From NCBI RefSeq assembly GCF_963678635.1, contig NC_087065.1, positions 7,155,209 to 7,219,208 of the forward strand: a stretch of 64,000 nucleotides of DNA, read 5' to 3'. This document shows positions 32,925-46,340 of this stretch, piece by piece. Source of the DNA: Symsagittifera roscoffensis (taxonomy: Eukaryota; Xenacoelomorpha; Acoela; Convolutidae). The notes beneath the pieces are model-generated. The model was given only the letters and a program-made list of their open reading frames with translations. It did not search any database and had not been told where the DNA came from. Each line of letters opens with the position of its first letter. Positions within the stretch are counted from its first letter, which is position 1. Made by a program: the position numbers and the translations under genes.

Positions 32925-35789
32925 GTATAATTAGTTAATTATGGTCTCAATCTAGGGGAAACTTCATAATTTCGTACATTGGACGCAGTAGCGTGCCGAG
33001 GGAGAGGGGGCAGTATGGGCGACCTCCCCCCATTTCGTTTTGCTAAACTTTTCCAAAGGTATAACTTTACGACATCCATTTTTGGCTGACCAGCCTCAAA
33101 AATTTGGTTGATATCAATCCCTTTTTATCTCTTGGTAGATTAGATATCTTGATATCTTGAATTGTCGATTTCTGAGAGCTGACCCGCATCCAAGTTAAGG
33201 CTTAAGTATTCGCTTATAACGGATTATTATGATAATTTTCTGAGAATTATAATTGATTATAATTACCAAACTAATGTGTTTAGAAAATTTATTTTGATTA
33301 TAATCGAGATAATTTGCAAGCGATTATAATATCTTATAATCATTTATAATTGATTATAGTTCATACAAAAAACCCTTAAAATCAATTAAAAATTATTGAA
33401 ATCGATTATATTCTCTTATTTTATCAAAACTGTGTCACAACAAAAAAAACATTTGATTTGTATAATATGGGTTACTAATTTTTTGTCTATAGCAAAACCT
33501 CTAAAAGAGAGATCTATTGTCACACTTTAGTTCATCTGAATACAAAGTTTTACCACGAAACAAAACTTTCATAGAGATCCTTTTATATTAGTGGAAAGGT
33601 TACCACGGTGGGTCAAAAATAAATTTTTTGACTGAATCAATAATGAAACTAAATCAATTTGCTGATGTTATGCTGGTTAAATAAGCTTAAATTGTGCATC
33701 ATGAAACAACTTTAATGACAAAAAAAAGAAACAAAACGTTAAAAGTTTGAAATGATTTGAAAACTTTAATAACAGTTCTCACATTTTCACAGGAACCAAC
33801 GTCTACAAAAAGCATAAAATATAAGCAACTTAGATTCAACGTTCACTTCGAAGACACAATGGGCAAACAAAAGGGATAATAATTCACTATAATCGATTAT
33901 AACGGATTTTTGTGCAAAACTCATGAATTAGAAATTGGAATAAAAATAATGAATTATAATTGATTGTAATTGTATCAAAAAATTGACGGAAAAGTAAACA
34001 GTGCTTTAAGTAATGTGCTTTAACATGCTAAAAGTAATAAATTGTCAACCTGAGATTTTGACTTGTTCCATTTCACCACTCACGTTAAGATTGTGGATTT
34101 GTGATCACAATTACGATCGAGTTTTAGCATTTCCAGAGTGTCGCAACCAAAGTTGTGCATCTGTTATTTTTGGGCACGAAGAAAATTTGTAATTTCCCGA
34201 CTTCGCAGTTCGAGGCAATGTGTCCGCTATTGGCGCAATAAAACGAAAATAACTGCTGTGACCAAAAGTTAGCAATGTGTCTGCTGCTGGCGTGAACAGA
34301 GAAAAAATAACTGTGACCGGCGCGACCAAAAGAAAGTAAACGGCGACCAAAAGTTTTAATTTGTGTTTCGACCAATTCGACCAAAATTTGGTATATTTCG
34401 ACCGGCTCGAACAAAGGCTCGATATGTTTTGACGGTCTCGACCCACACTATTTAATTTTCGGTTATGTTGGACCGAGAAAAATGTTTTCAATTTAAAAAA
34501 AAACGTTGAAATCGAGTTTGATTGAGAAAAAATGGACCAAGTTAACATCTTTCCCCCACAAAAAGGCTTTTTCTGTGGGGGTGGATGTTAATTTGGTTGT
34601 AAGATCGAAATTTTCAGCCAATCAGAATTGAGCATTTTACATGCAGCGCTTAGCAAATGTGTTTCCAAAAACACAAGACAAAATTTAATAAAAAAATCAA
34701 AAATGTTTCGAAGTGAGTTTCAGTTGTTTGTCATTTAGTTTTTTGACCAAACTGTGTTGTCTTTTGTATAGAAATTGTCTTGACTTATTTTACGAGCATT
34801 TCGTGACAAATGTTTTCCCTATATAGCGGCTAATTATTCTATCATATCGAAATTAATTTTTTGACCATTTTGCAAGTAATTTTTCGACCATTTTGCAATA
34901 AAATTTTTGAGCATTTTGCAATTAATTTGTTGACCATTTTCCTCTTAATTTTTCGACCATTTTGCAATTAATTTTTCGACCATTTTGCAATTATTTTTTT
35001 GAGCATATTGCAACTAATTTTTCGACCATTGCGACCAAGATGCCTAATTTCTATAATTCGTCCACGGCCATGAAACTCTGTCCAGACTATGGATTTAGTC
35101 GATAAAAAAAGAGGTAGACCAGATCCATTACGGCAAAAAGATACTCATGTCTTAAGTTGTGTTATAATTTTCGTCTTCAGTTGATTTTCGGGCCAAACTC
35201 AATCTGTGAATTTATAATTCAGAATTGCACTCAAATTAATGCAAGACAAAAAGTGGATTGTTTATTTCAAATGTTCATCGCACACATTTTGACGCTATTT
35301 TACGGTCTAGGAGTACCAAATAAATTGTTTTGTTTTTTTCTGTTCGAGAAAATTATATTGAATTCTTTTTCCATAAACTGAAAACAGTATAAGCCTTATT
35401 GGAAAAAATAGCGCATAAAAAATAGAGTTAAATGGTTCAAATTATTCAAAACATCAAGAACAAAATTGAATTTTTTTTCTGTAAAACGATTTTTGGACTG
35501 ACAACGACAGAAAAAGGAAACAAAAACTTACCTCTATAAATAGTATTTTTATAGATACTATTAACAATGCTTATTCAGGCTATAAATGACCTCTTCCGTG
35601 TTCGCGTTGTGCTGTCCTTTTTTGCTGCTATTAAGGAGAATGAATAAAAAAAACAGCACAAAAAATTGTTTCAGTCGCATTGTCAATTTGGGCCGAGATT
35701 AGAATTATAATTACCAGCGGATTCTTACTTGGGTTACAGCAGATTTGGGTAGATTTTCATTTTGCAGCTAACTCTTCTGTATGTATTAT
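32925..35789 (+). repeat. Tandem array unit C (2.87 kb, two internal deletions)
   Basis: Lacks about 150 bases after gatatcttgatat near 33150, and about 600 bases at 33990-34010, where aaacagt joins the sequence that follows caacagt in the other units. The second junction falls in six bases of shared sequence (AACAGT). Confidence 0.88.
34111..34548 (-). other. Minus-strand ORF shared by array units (doubtful gene)
   Basis: 145 codons here, with related open stretches at 27213-27605, 30903-31199 and 37464-37772 (plus 37715-37903). Ser/Lys/Arg-rich ends surround one hydrophobic segment (LLVAVYFLLVAPVTVIFSLF). Length and ends differ between units because of indels, and other frames across the same DNA are equally shared. 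I think this is an open stretch in a satellite and not a gene. Confidence 0.2.
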
Positions 35790-38700
35790 GTATATTAGTT
35801 AATTATGCTCTCAATCTAGGGGAAACTTCATAATTTCGTACATTGGACGCAGTAGCGTACCGAGGGAGAGGGGGCAGTATGGGCGACTTTCCCCCCATTT
35901 CGTTTTGCTAAACTTTTCCAAAGGTATAACTTTACGACATCCATTTTTGGCTGACCAGCCTCAAAAATTTGGTTGATATCAATCCCTTTTTATCTCTTGG
36001 TAGATTAGATATCTTGATATGTAATCCATGATTGTTCGTCCCCCCATCTATACAATCAAAGCGTGTAAACGTTGAGAAGAGATGATAGGTGCTGTATCAT
36101 GAGTTCACTTATACGGAAGCTAAGTTTTTAAATTTTCAGCTTTTGTACATAATTCAAATAGCTAAGTAAGCTCTTTTGGAGCTAATTGTCGATTTCTGAG
36201 AGCTCACCCGCATCCAAGTTAAGGCTTAATGTTCGCTTATAACGGATTATTATGATGATTTTCTGACAATTATAATTGATTATAATTACCAAAACTTAGG
36301 TGTTTAGAAAATTTATATTTGAATATAATCGAGATAATTTCCAAGCGATTATAATATCTTATAATCAATTATAATTGATTATAGTTCATACAAAAACCCC
36401 TTAAAATCAATTAAAAATGATTGTAATCGATTATGTTCTCTTATTTTATCAAAACTGTGTCACAACAAAAAAAAACATTTGATTTATATAAATGGGTTAT
36501 TAATTTTTTGTCTATAGCAAAACCTCTAAAAGAGAGATCTATTGTCACACTTTAGTTCATCTGAACACAAAGTTTCACCACGAGATCCTTTTATATTAGT
36601 GGAAAGGTTACCACGGTGGGTCAAAAATAAATTTTCTGACTGAATCAATCATGCTCACTAAATCAATTTGCTGATGTTATGCTGGTTAAAAAAGCTTAAA
36701 TTGTGCATCATGAAAAAACTTTAATGACAAAAAAAAGAAACAAAACGTTAATAATTTGAAATGATTTGAAAACTTTAATAACAGTTCTCTCATTTTTCAC
36801 AGGAGCAAACGTCTACGAAAAGCATAAAATATAAGCAACTTAGATTTAAAATTCACTTCGAAGACACAATGGGCAAACAAAAGGGATAATAATCGACTAT
36901 AATCGATTATAATGGATTTTTGTGCAAAACTCATGAATTAGAAAATGGAATAAAAATAATAAATTATAATTGATTGTAATTGTATCAAAAAATTGACGGA
37001 AAAGTAAACAGTTATAATTGATTGTATGGTTCTAACTACCCGGTTTTTTGTGACCCATTTTTAGTGTCCTAAAATAGTACCAAAGGGGGGATCCTTTGGG
37101 TCGGCAGCGGGTCGAATCCCTGAAGGATGAGGGAGCGTCCGAACCCCCTAAATTCGCCCATGTAATCAAAACATGTTGTGGATAGCTTACCATAATCGGT
37201 TATCTAGACAACAGTTTAGACAACAACGAAAACCCAATATAATCGATATTTGTCTATGAAATCTCGGTGTGGCAAATTTTTCACTGGCGGCATTAGTGTC
37301 TCAGCACCTGGCAGTTGCCAGTACCTTGAAGTTGCAGCTTATCAAGTACAACAGTGCTTTAAGTAATGTGCTTTAACATGCCAGAAGTAATAAATTGCCA
37401 ACCTGAGATTTTGACACGTTCCATTTCACCACTCACATTAAGATTGTGGATTTGTGATTACAATTACGATCGAGTTTTAGCCTTTCCAGAGTGTCGCAAC
37501 CAAAGTTGGGCATCTGTTATTTTTGGGCACGGAGAAAATTTGTTATTTCCCGACTTCGCAGTTCGAGGCAATGTGTCCGCTACCGGCGTGATAAAAGGAA
37601 AATAACTGCGACCGGCGTGACCAAAAGTTAGCAATGTGTCTGCTGCTGGCGTGAACAGAGAAAAAATAACCGGGACCGGCGCGTCCAAAAGAAAGTAAAC
37701 CGCGACCAAGATTTTTAATTGTGTTTTAACCGATTCGACCAAAATTTGGTATATTTCGACCGGCTCGAACAAAGGCTCGATATGTTTTGACGGTCTCGAC
37801 CCACACTATTTAATTTTCGGCTATGTTGGACCGAGAAAAGTGTTTTCAATTTAAAAAACGTTGAAATCAAGTTTGATGGAGAAAAAATGGACCAAGTTAA
37901 CATCCTCCCCCCACAATAAGGCGTTGGGGGGGAGGGGGTTTAGGGGGGGGGGGGGGGGGGGGGGGGTGGATGTTAATTTGGTTGTAAGTTAGAAATTTTC
38001 AGCCAATCAGAAGCGAGCATTTTACATGCAGCGCTTAGCAAATGTGTTTCCGAAAACACATGACAAAATTTTAAAATAAATCAAAAATGTTTCGAAGTGA
38101 GTTTCAGTTGTTTGTCATTTAGTTTTTTGACCAAACTGTGTTGTCTTTTTTTAGAATTTGTCTTGACTTATTTTACGATCATTTCGTGACAAATGTTTTT
38201 TTCACTATGTAGCGGCTAATTTTTCTAACATATCGCAATTAATTTTTTGACCATTTTGCAACTAATTTTTCGACCATTTTGCAATTAATTTTTTGAGCAT
38301 TTTGCAATTAATTTTTAGACCATTTTCCAATTAATTTTTTGAGCATTTTGCAATTAATTTTTCGACCATTTTGCAATTAATTTTTTGAGCATATTGCAAC
38401 TAGTTTTTCGACCATTGCGACCAAGATGCCTAATTTTTATAATTCGTCCATGGCCATGAAGCTCTGTCCAGACTATGGATTTAGTTGATAAAAAAGAGGT
38501 GTACCAGATCCATTACGGCAAAAAGATACTCATGTCTTAAGTTGTGTTATAATTTTCGTCTTCAGTTGAATTTCGGGCCAAACTCAAGCTGTGAATTTAT
38601 AATTCAGAATTGCACTCAAATTAATGAAAGACAAAAAGTGGATTGTTTGTTTCAAATGTTCATCTGACACATTTTGACGCTATTTTACGGTCTAGGAGTA

Positions 38701-39167
38701 CCAAACAAATTGTTTTGTTTTGTCTGTTCGTGAAAATTATGTTGAATTATTTTTCCATAAACTGAAAACAGTATAAGCCTTTTTGGAAAAAATAGCGCAT
38801 GAAAAATAGAGTCAAATGGTTCAAATTGTTCAGAATATCAAGAAAAAAGTTGAATTTTTTTGTTATTTAAAATGATTTTTGGACTGATAACGACAGAAAA
38901 AGGAAACAAAAACTCACCTTTATAAATAGTATTTTTATAGATACTATTAACAATGCTTATTCAGGCTATAAATGCCCTCTTCCGTGTTCGCGTAGTGCTG
39001 TCCTTTTTTGCTGCTATTAAGGAGAATGAATGGAAAAGCAGCACAAAAAGTTGTTTCAGTCGCATTGTCAATTTGGGCCGAGATTAGAATTATAATTACC
39101 AGCGGATTCTTACTTGGGTTACAGCAGATTTGGGTAGATTTTCATTTTGCAGCTAACTCTTCTGTCT
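35790..39167 (+). repeat. Tandem array unit D (3.38 kb, one deletion, G-run)
   Basis: Last unit. A deletion near 37020 joins sequence at a shared AATTGATT. The hairpin spacer has become a long G-run at 37943-37966. Similarity stops abruptly after 39167 (cttctgt), where the other units continue with the next repeat start. Confidence 0.88.
37918..37972 (+). repeat. G-run tract including 24 consecutive Gs
   Basis: Several G-runs precede G24 at 37943-37966. Other array units have only short G-runs here. The exact length is likely unreliable, since homopolymers mis-assemble, but strong G-quadruplex potential is evident. Confidence 0.85.
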
Positions 39168-42100
39168 GAATTTGTCAGAGAAAATAAGTTTGAGCTTAAG
39201 CAAATTTTCGAAAGAAGAGCTAGCCGAAGACTCACGAAACAGCAGCTAAAATAATTTTTTTGGAACCTCCCCCAAGCCATTTAGGGGAGGGGGTGTTAAC
39301 TTAGTTCTGAGTTCGATTTTTCAGTCATTAATATTGGAGCATTTTACATGCAGAGCTTAGCAAATTTACTCTGAACTAAATGCTGGTGGTCTATTTGGGG
39401 TGAGGACGTTAACTTTATCCCTTTTTTGCTAATTCAAAAAAGCAATTAGAAATCAAAAATATAAACTGAATGTAAATAAAAGTCGAGCTATTTTATTAAG
39501 GCAATAGCTAAATAAGAAGAAAAACCGGCAAAATGAAAAAGCGGACCAAATTTTTTTCAACTTTTTTTCGGTTATATTTTTCGGCTATTTCGATTTTAGA
39601 ATATCTGCGCTTGAATTACTGTCTGACGTAGTTTTTTCCTCTAGAAAAGGAGACACTTTCCTCTTTGTTAAATTAAACCGGGGATTCTATTTCCTGTTCT
39701 TTTTCCTCGAAATAAGGACAACCTTCAAAATACCTTCATTCTAACTGCTTACCTAATAATGCAACTTCTGGTGATAATCGTGCTAACAACCGATGGCGAA
39801 AACATCCGACAATCGGAAGCTTTACTGAAAAATGTCTACCTTAAAAGCCCTAAAAAAATTTTCTTAAAGCGCGTTGGCGCTAATGATACTAATTCACTTT
39901 GAGGAGCACGCGCCAAAAAAAAAGATGTTTTATGATAATATCCAACAATCAAAAAGTGCTAATTTTTTTGGCAAGCAATTTGCTTTGGAAGGGGTCGAAT
40001 TTTGCTGCACTCTAATTGGTATTTGGACTAACTTAACCTACTTTACAATTGCCCCTTTCTCTCGAAAGGGGGAGGGTAACTGTTAAGTAGATTCGACATT
40101 TTTTTAACGTTATCTTTTTTTTTTCATTGTACTTAGTTTGTAGAAAAACGTTAAATAATGAAAAAACGTTAAACATAACTTCAGGTGATTTTATTATCTA
40201 AGATTATGAGGCGAAAAGTGTGAAGCGTAAGGCATTATCAGGGATGCTGTCTGGTTCAATTAAACAAATTGCGCCCGAATTGGCTCAATAGGGTTCAAAC
40301 TGTCAGTCACTATTTATCCTGCTTTGACAGTGATGATTTTAGTATGCGATGGAAACAAATTAAGCGTGCAAATTTTAACAAGTACACTTGTTATTTAATT
40401 CTCTAAAATTAGTTTTTTTTTCTATAAGATATTCAGGTCATGACGAAATATCTTAGTTTTCCATTCTATCTTGTAAATCAAATTAGATAACTTGAAATAT
40501 TGGCGCGGTGTAACTTAATTTGAGGCCAATTTTTAAAAAAAAATCATGAACTATCAGAAGCTTTTGAGCGAACATCGTAATTCAAACTTAAAACTCCAAA
40601 CAAGGCCAACATGTTTGGCAACTCTCACTTTCTCAGCCTAAATTCGTGACAAAAACTGGAAAAGACAAATTGTTAGGTCAAAAGCAAGAATTTATTTGGG
40701 TAATTTTACAGTGACTTTCTGCATTGTTAAAACAAATAGTCGAACCAAAATAAGATTCCCTATTTTTTTTGGATCAGAATTAATTAGCGTGCGTGTGAAA
40801 TGCTCGATTCTGGTTGGCTTAAAAATATAAATAACCCACCCGAGCACAGACATTCCGTTACTTTCGTATCGAAAGTCGGAACAATAAGAACCAAGCATCC
40901 TCTCAGTATAACGCTTTAGGGCGATGTTTACTTGTTCCCAATAGTGCATATGTTTCTTAACCATTTGAACAAGAATTTTTATTTTGAAATAGATACAATT
41001 TCTATTATTTAATCATGGCCGAACTTTGAACCAGGAAACATAGCTAAACAAAACATGAAACATCTTTTTCTGAAAGCTACAGAAGATTTTTGTAGTTCTC
41101 TTACTTCTTTTCAACAACTTTTCTATTAAAAGTTTCAAATTTAAGAAACTTTACTAAGTTTTTGTGCCATATGTATAGTTTTGCTCTATCAATCAGACCA
41201 GTTCTGTCAACCACGAGTACTGTGGAAACGTCCGATAGGTCAAACAACCAAAAAAAAAAACGATTAACAGCCCTGGTTGACCTCCAGAATGCTCATCATA
41301 CAATGTTCATCATACATAAAAAAAGCTCATCATACAATTCCATAAATGGTTTTTATGAATAAATGCTTATCATTACAGTTTTCATTTAGGAAAAAAGCAT
41401 GAAACAATTTTTCCATAAAAGAGTCCGAAAACTGAGGAAAAAATGTTTCAGTTCTCATATTAGTCGCTTAACTAGATTTTTGAAGAAAAAGTCATTTTCC
41501 AAAGCTATTTTTTTGCTTGCAAAAACTTCAAGTTTTTCCTTATGTAATGTAATCTACATACAGTCTTTCAACACAGAACAATCAAGAATTACAATCAAGG
41601 TTCTCTGGGTTTTCTGCTGTTTTTTTTAGATATTAACCTGTTCCCTAAATCCGTCCAAAAAGAAGACTTTTCGTTGTTGTGCTTAAACACATTGGTCTGG
41701 TCAAAATACATGAGCACCGAGAAAAACACAAAAACTTATATGGAAACTTTTTAGTAATACAATTCCCTGGCATGGAAAAATGTCCACCATACAATTCCAT
41801 AGTGTTGAAAAAGTGCTTATGATGCAACTTTCATACAATTTTTTTAAGTCTATGGAAATGTAAGGAATTCTATGAAAACATTATTTCCATAGTATGGAGC
41901 TGTTTGATAAGCAATTTTTCTCAATCCGGGAGCTTATTGGTGCAAGATCAGATAAAGCTTCATAATTAAAATAAAAAATCAAACTTTACGGTTTGCATTA
42001 AGAAAGATTTTGAACTTGACCAAAACTGAGCCAATTTATCTGAACAAAAGCTCCTGATGAGCTGGCTTGAAAAATTTTTAAAATTATTTTCTTGAAAAAA

Positions 42101-43264
42101 TTTTAAAAGGCGGTTTATACCAGACTACAACTGTTTTCTTAAAAAATCGGCTGGGCAATTTAAATCTGGAATAAACTTGTCATTTTATTATGTAGCTATT
42201 GTGTAAATTCGGATGTTTTCATTAACGAATATTTTAATTTTTAGATGTCTCTACTAGCACTATCAAGCACAAAACAGACATTCAGTCTTAGCAGGGGCGA
42301 ACCTAGTAGTTATTTGGGGTTTGGAGGCAGATTTTCAAAAAATGTGGAAATTTTTTCGGCCTAATTTTAGATCGGCATCGGCTGAAAAAAATTTCAGAGC
42401 ACTCCCAGAGCACTATAAATATTTTATTGTGACCACATTTTCAACGCCGCAGTCAATTTTTTGTAGAAAATTCAAAACTTTTTTTTTCGGCTTTTAATGA
42501 AGGTTTTGACAATAATTCTGGGTTTCAGAACACTGAAACTGTTTTTTGAGTGTTTCATTTTGATTTATACAAATGAATTGGCAATTTTTTTCTGAAATTA
42601 CCTTTTGCACTTTTTTGAAGTTGTATTTATACAATGACAGATTAGTACTAATGCGTTCCAGTTGCTATTCATCCTGTAAGGGAAGCGTTTTCGTTCCTCC
42701 AAATTTTTCTAATTCGTACAATTTAATTGAGTTTGAGAAGAGCAATAAGCTCACAAAAGTTTGAAAATCTATTTAATTCTCTATTTATCAGCTTCCCCAA
42801 TTGTTGTTTTTAATGGTTTCAAAATTTTACATGATTTTTATTTTCTATCTTTTCAAGTTGATTAGATCAGCTTGAAAAGCTTTTAGATAAAAACTGTTGT
42901 TTCCCCCAAACAGTTCCGAAACTTAAAGGTCATTTTAAAATTCCTGTAACTTTTTACATCTTGTTTTTGTGGTGGCTAATTATGACAAAACACCTAGTGA
43001 TAAAATTCCAATCTCAGCGGTCCAAAAATTAGCATACAAATAGTTTTTGATGGAAGTCACTCCAACTGCGCCAGAGGTTATTGGGCCAGAGCTACTTTCC
43101 TCTCGATTTCGTTTCTTTGAACCATAGATGAAAAAGATCTCAACTGTTCTGAAATCGAAAGTTTTTTTAGGTAAACTTGACTAAATTTCTCGAAAAAAAG
43201 TTGCCTTTTCAAATTTTGTTTTTCAAACTTTTAAGTTGAGCGTCTAAAAAAGTTGAAAAAAAGT
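39168..43264. other. AT-rich intergenic DNA with repeat fragments
   Basis: No gene supported. A stretch at about 39255-39375 is a diverged copy of the array hairpin and its downstream sequence (gtgttaactt, then tttacatgcagagcttagcaa). Another C/G hairpin flanked by ttaacc and gttaag is at about 40027-40086. Short repeats of catcatacaattcc and similar words occur at 41290-41800. A 90-codon minus-strand ORF at 40692-40964 has no recognisable motif. Confidence 0.5.
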
Positions 43265-45207
43265 CTAAGCAAGCAGTATATCAGGTTGAGAGTATAATGA
43301 GAGCATGGAGCTCTATCCTCATAACAGCTACAGCGAAAAAAAATTGTTTTTTGGCAAATTTTGATTATCAGACACGGCAATTTCAAACATCAACACACAT
43401 GAAATTTTTAAAGATGTAGTTTTTAATCATGACTAAAATAAACTTAAAAAAACGGGTCGAGGTGCTCGTTTTATCTTTTGAATGTTTTCGACCAAAATTT
43501 CACATGTTCCGACCGACTGGATTAAGTTTTGGGATGTTTTGACTTTCACGGCCAAACTTCGTTGTTCTAATTTTCTCGACCAAACTTTGTTAAATTTCAA
43601 TTTCTCAACCAATTTTTGGTATGTATCGACTTTCTCGACAAAAATTTGGTATGTTTCGACTTTCTCGACAAATTTTCGATTTAATTTGACTTTCTTGACA
43701 AAAAAGTGTACGACCTTGTTCAAACCAGTTCAGATAGATATAGGTTTTCGCAGCCAAAATTCGATATGTTTCGTCTTTCTCGACAGTGCCGAACGACCTT
43801 TTTTGAATCTGTATGGTAATTTTTATCAGTTTCTTCAAATTGTTGTTTTAATGATGAAATTTGGGTCTCTAATTCAGTATAGAAAAACTGCCACTTATAT
43901 TCTAAAAAGCAGTATATCAGATTACGAGCATAGTCCTTAAAAATCTTGGGAAAGCAAAACCTTTAAGTTAGCTTTTCTCGACCATGACATTTGTTGAGAA
44001 AATTTTTTAGTTTTGAAGTTCAAATCAAGACAACAGAGTTTTTATCTTCCATGAGTTTTCTGGGAATTAAAACACACCCTGGGCCATAGATCAGTTCTGC
44101 ACAAGGAGATGGTAAGTACAAAGCAAAAAGCACCAATCAGCATAAATACAAAGCTTTTTGCATAAGCAACTAAGTTAAGCTGGAGCTCTATCCTAATAAC
44201 AGCTTGAGCAAAAAAAATGTTTTTGACCAAAAATGATCTATCAGAGAGAGCAACTTCGAACTTCAACGCGCATGACTTTCCTAAAAATCAAATATTTAAT
44301 CATGACTAAAATATGGGTTAAGAAACCAGTGTCGAAGTGCTCGATTTATCTTTTAATTTTTTTGGCAAAAAATCCGCGTGTTCCGACCGCCTTGACTAAC
44401 TTTAAGTATGTCGAGACGTTAGCTGTCAAGTATTTGACGTTAGCTGTCGAGTGTTGGTATATTTCGACTTTCGCGACCAAGTTTCGTTATGTTTCGATAG
44501 CCGCTATTTTTTTGTACGTTTTGACTTTCTCGGCCAAAATTTGATATGTTTTGACTTTCTCGATAAAAAAGTGAACAAAATTGTTCAACCCAGCTCAGGT
44601 ATGATCAAGTTTCTTAACCAAAATTCGATATGGTTTGCCTGTCTCGACTGTCTCGACTGACATTTTATAATTCTGTTTGGTACTCTATAAATCAGTTTCC
44701 CCAAATTGTTGTTGTTAATGGCAGTTTTTGTGCCCCTAATTCAGTATAAAGAAAGGCAACTTATATTATTTTCGTCAATAAGTCTTTAAAAGCAGTATAT
44801 CAGGTGGAAGCATAGTGCTTATCAAATTTTGGAAAGCTAACAACTTTTTTGGAAGTTCTTTTTTTTGAAATTCAAATCGAGACTACAGAGCTTTTACCTT
44901 CCACGAGCGTTCTTTGAAGTCTTTGAAAACTTAAGGAAAATTAAACACACCCTGGGTATTCTTTCCTGCGCAAGGGGATGGGGTAATGGACTAAACAAGA
45001 AGCACAAATCAGTGTAATTACTAAACTTTTTGCGTATAGAGTAAGTTATGCTGGTGCTCTATTCTCATAACAACTTCAGCAACAAATTTGGTTTTTTTGA
45101 CAAAATTTGATTCCTCTGAAAGAGCAACTTCCACTATTAACACGCATTACATTCCTAATGAGGTATTTCTTATCATGGCTAAAAAGCACAAAAAAGGGGA
45201 TCAATGT
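43265..45207 (+). repeat. Three diverged tandem units of about 875 bp
   Basis: The anchor g(a/t)gctctat occurs at 43308, 44183 and 45054. In each case it is followed by aacagc/aacttc(ag), a run of A or T, a tgactttc/acatgaaat region and atcatg(a/g)ctaaaa. Spacings are 875 and 871. The third unit is cut off by the inverted-repeat element that begins at 45208. Copies are strongly diverged and have no common open frame. Confidence 0.7.
43590..43705 (+). repeat. 30-bp minisatellite inside the 875-bp unit
   Basis: About four copies of a 30-base motif built on TTTCTCGACAAAAATTTGGT followed by ATGTTTCGAC. Because 30 is a multiple of three, both strands show artificial 10-residue protein repeats here. 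The motif resembles CGACCAAAATTTGGTAT in the large array (near 27430). Confidence 0.75.
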
Positions 45208-46047
45208 TGCTCGTATATCAGGGCAAAGCCCCGATTTTTCCGTCTTTTTTTTTGTTGTTTGTTTTTTTCAGTCAATTCTTGGCGATTGAAAAAACAGTTT
45301 TTAACTTAAAAATATCCCTACCCAGTGATGGTATTGACTCCCTAAAGTAAAAAGTAAAAACATATTTTCCCTCAAATTTTTTATGCAAGATTCTGGGAGT
45401 TTGAAAATTGCCAATTTGGCCATGCTCTGGACTAATTTATGACAAAACTTAAATTAAGATTTAATTCTTAATGGTGAAAGCGTGACGCGAAATATTTTTG
45501 CATGGCAAATTTTCCGCACCACAAAGTCGTTTCAAATTGAATTGAATTTTAAAAATCGGTCGTATTATATTCGTACAAATCAACTTTCGTTCCGACTGTT
45601 TTTGAAGAAAATGACTGAATATTTATGCACGGGTGGTTTCATTCTCAAGACAAATTTCGACTTTTTTAACTAGCAATTTGTCTTGACGAATTTGTTTTTA
45701 TATTATTCGAAAAGTATTGTTGCCTAGAGCTCAAGGTATTTCACCTGTGATCATTTTTTGTAAAACTATGGGTGTTTGAATAAGGCCAATTTGGGACAAT
45801 TAATGCTCGATATATTTTGCGCTATTAATGCGTAAACCGAGATTTAATCTGTCTGAGAAATCGTTCCAAATCGATTGAATTAGGCTAGTTGTCATAATTG
45901 TTACGTTACCAGGAGCGAAATTTATGATTTTGTACATAATACGGCGTGTGGGATGGTGATTTTTTTAAATATATTTATTTACCCAAAAAAATCAATATGG
46001 ATTAGGAGCAGTCGGAAAATTCAAGGCTTTGCCTTGTTATACGAGCA
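45208..46047. mobile_element. 840-bp element with inverted terminal repeats
   Basis: The left end (45208-45245) and right end (46011-46047) are reverse-complement copies over about 37 bases at roughly 80 percent. They share GCTCGTATA, a GGCAAAGCC-type palindrome and TTTTCCG. The interior has no transposase-like ORF. It looks like a non-autonomous DNA element or foldback remnant sitting within the third 875-bp unit. Confidence 0.55.
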
Positions 46048-46340
46048 GCCTTGTTAGTTAGAGTTTTATTTAGCTACAAAGATTGGACTGTCATTATAAA
46101 AGTGTACAAATTGATTCTAAATAAAATGACCAATTAGTTTGCCTAAATTTAATTCGGAACAATTTGAGTGCGTAATAATTTTCCAAGAATAAAACTCGCA
46201 TATTGAAACCATTAAATTTTGATTGAGCGTTTTCAGATTTGAGACTGTATTTTCCGTTACCACCACACAGCATTTGCCAGTAATAGGAGTTTCAAGATTT
46301 TCTGATTTTCTATTAGTTAGTAAAGGTTCTTCTCACTCAG

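Noticed and set aside
40692-40964. 90-codon minus-strand ORF
   Set aside because: Mixed composition without motif or splice signals. I could not support it as an exon.
42045-42110. Hammerhead-like core (ctgatgag ... gaaa)
   Set aside because: Stem II would be only three pairs and no sequence nearby can form stem I with the correct cleavage site.
43433-43723. Protein with 10-residue repeats (minus strand)
   Set aside because: The periodicity comes from a 30-bp minisatellite, and both strands show it equally.
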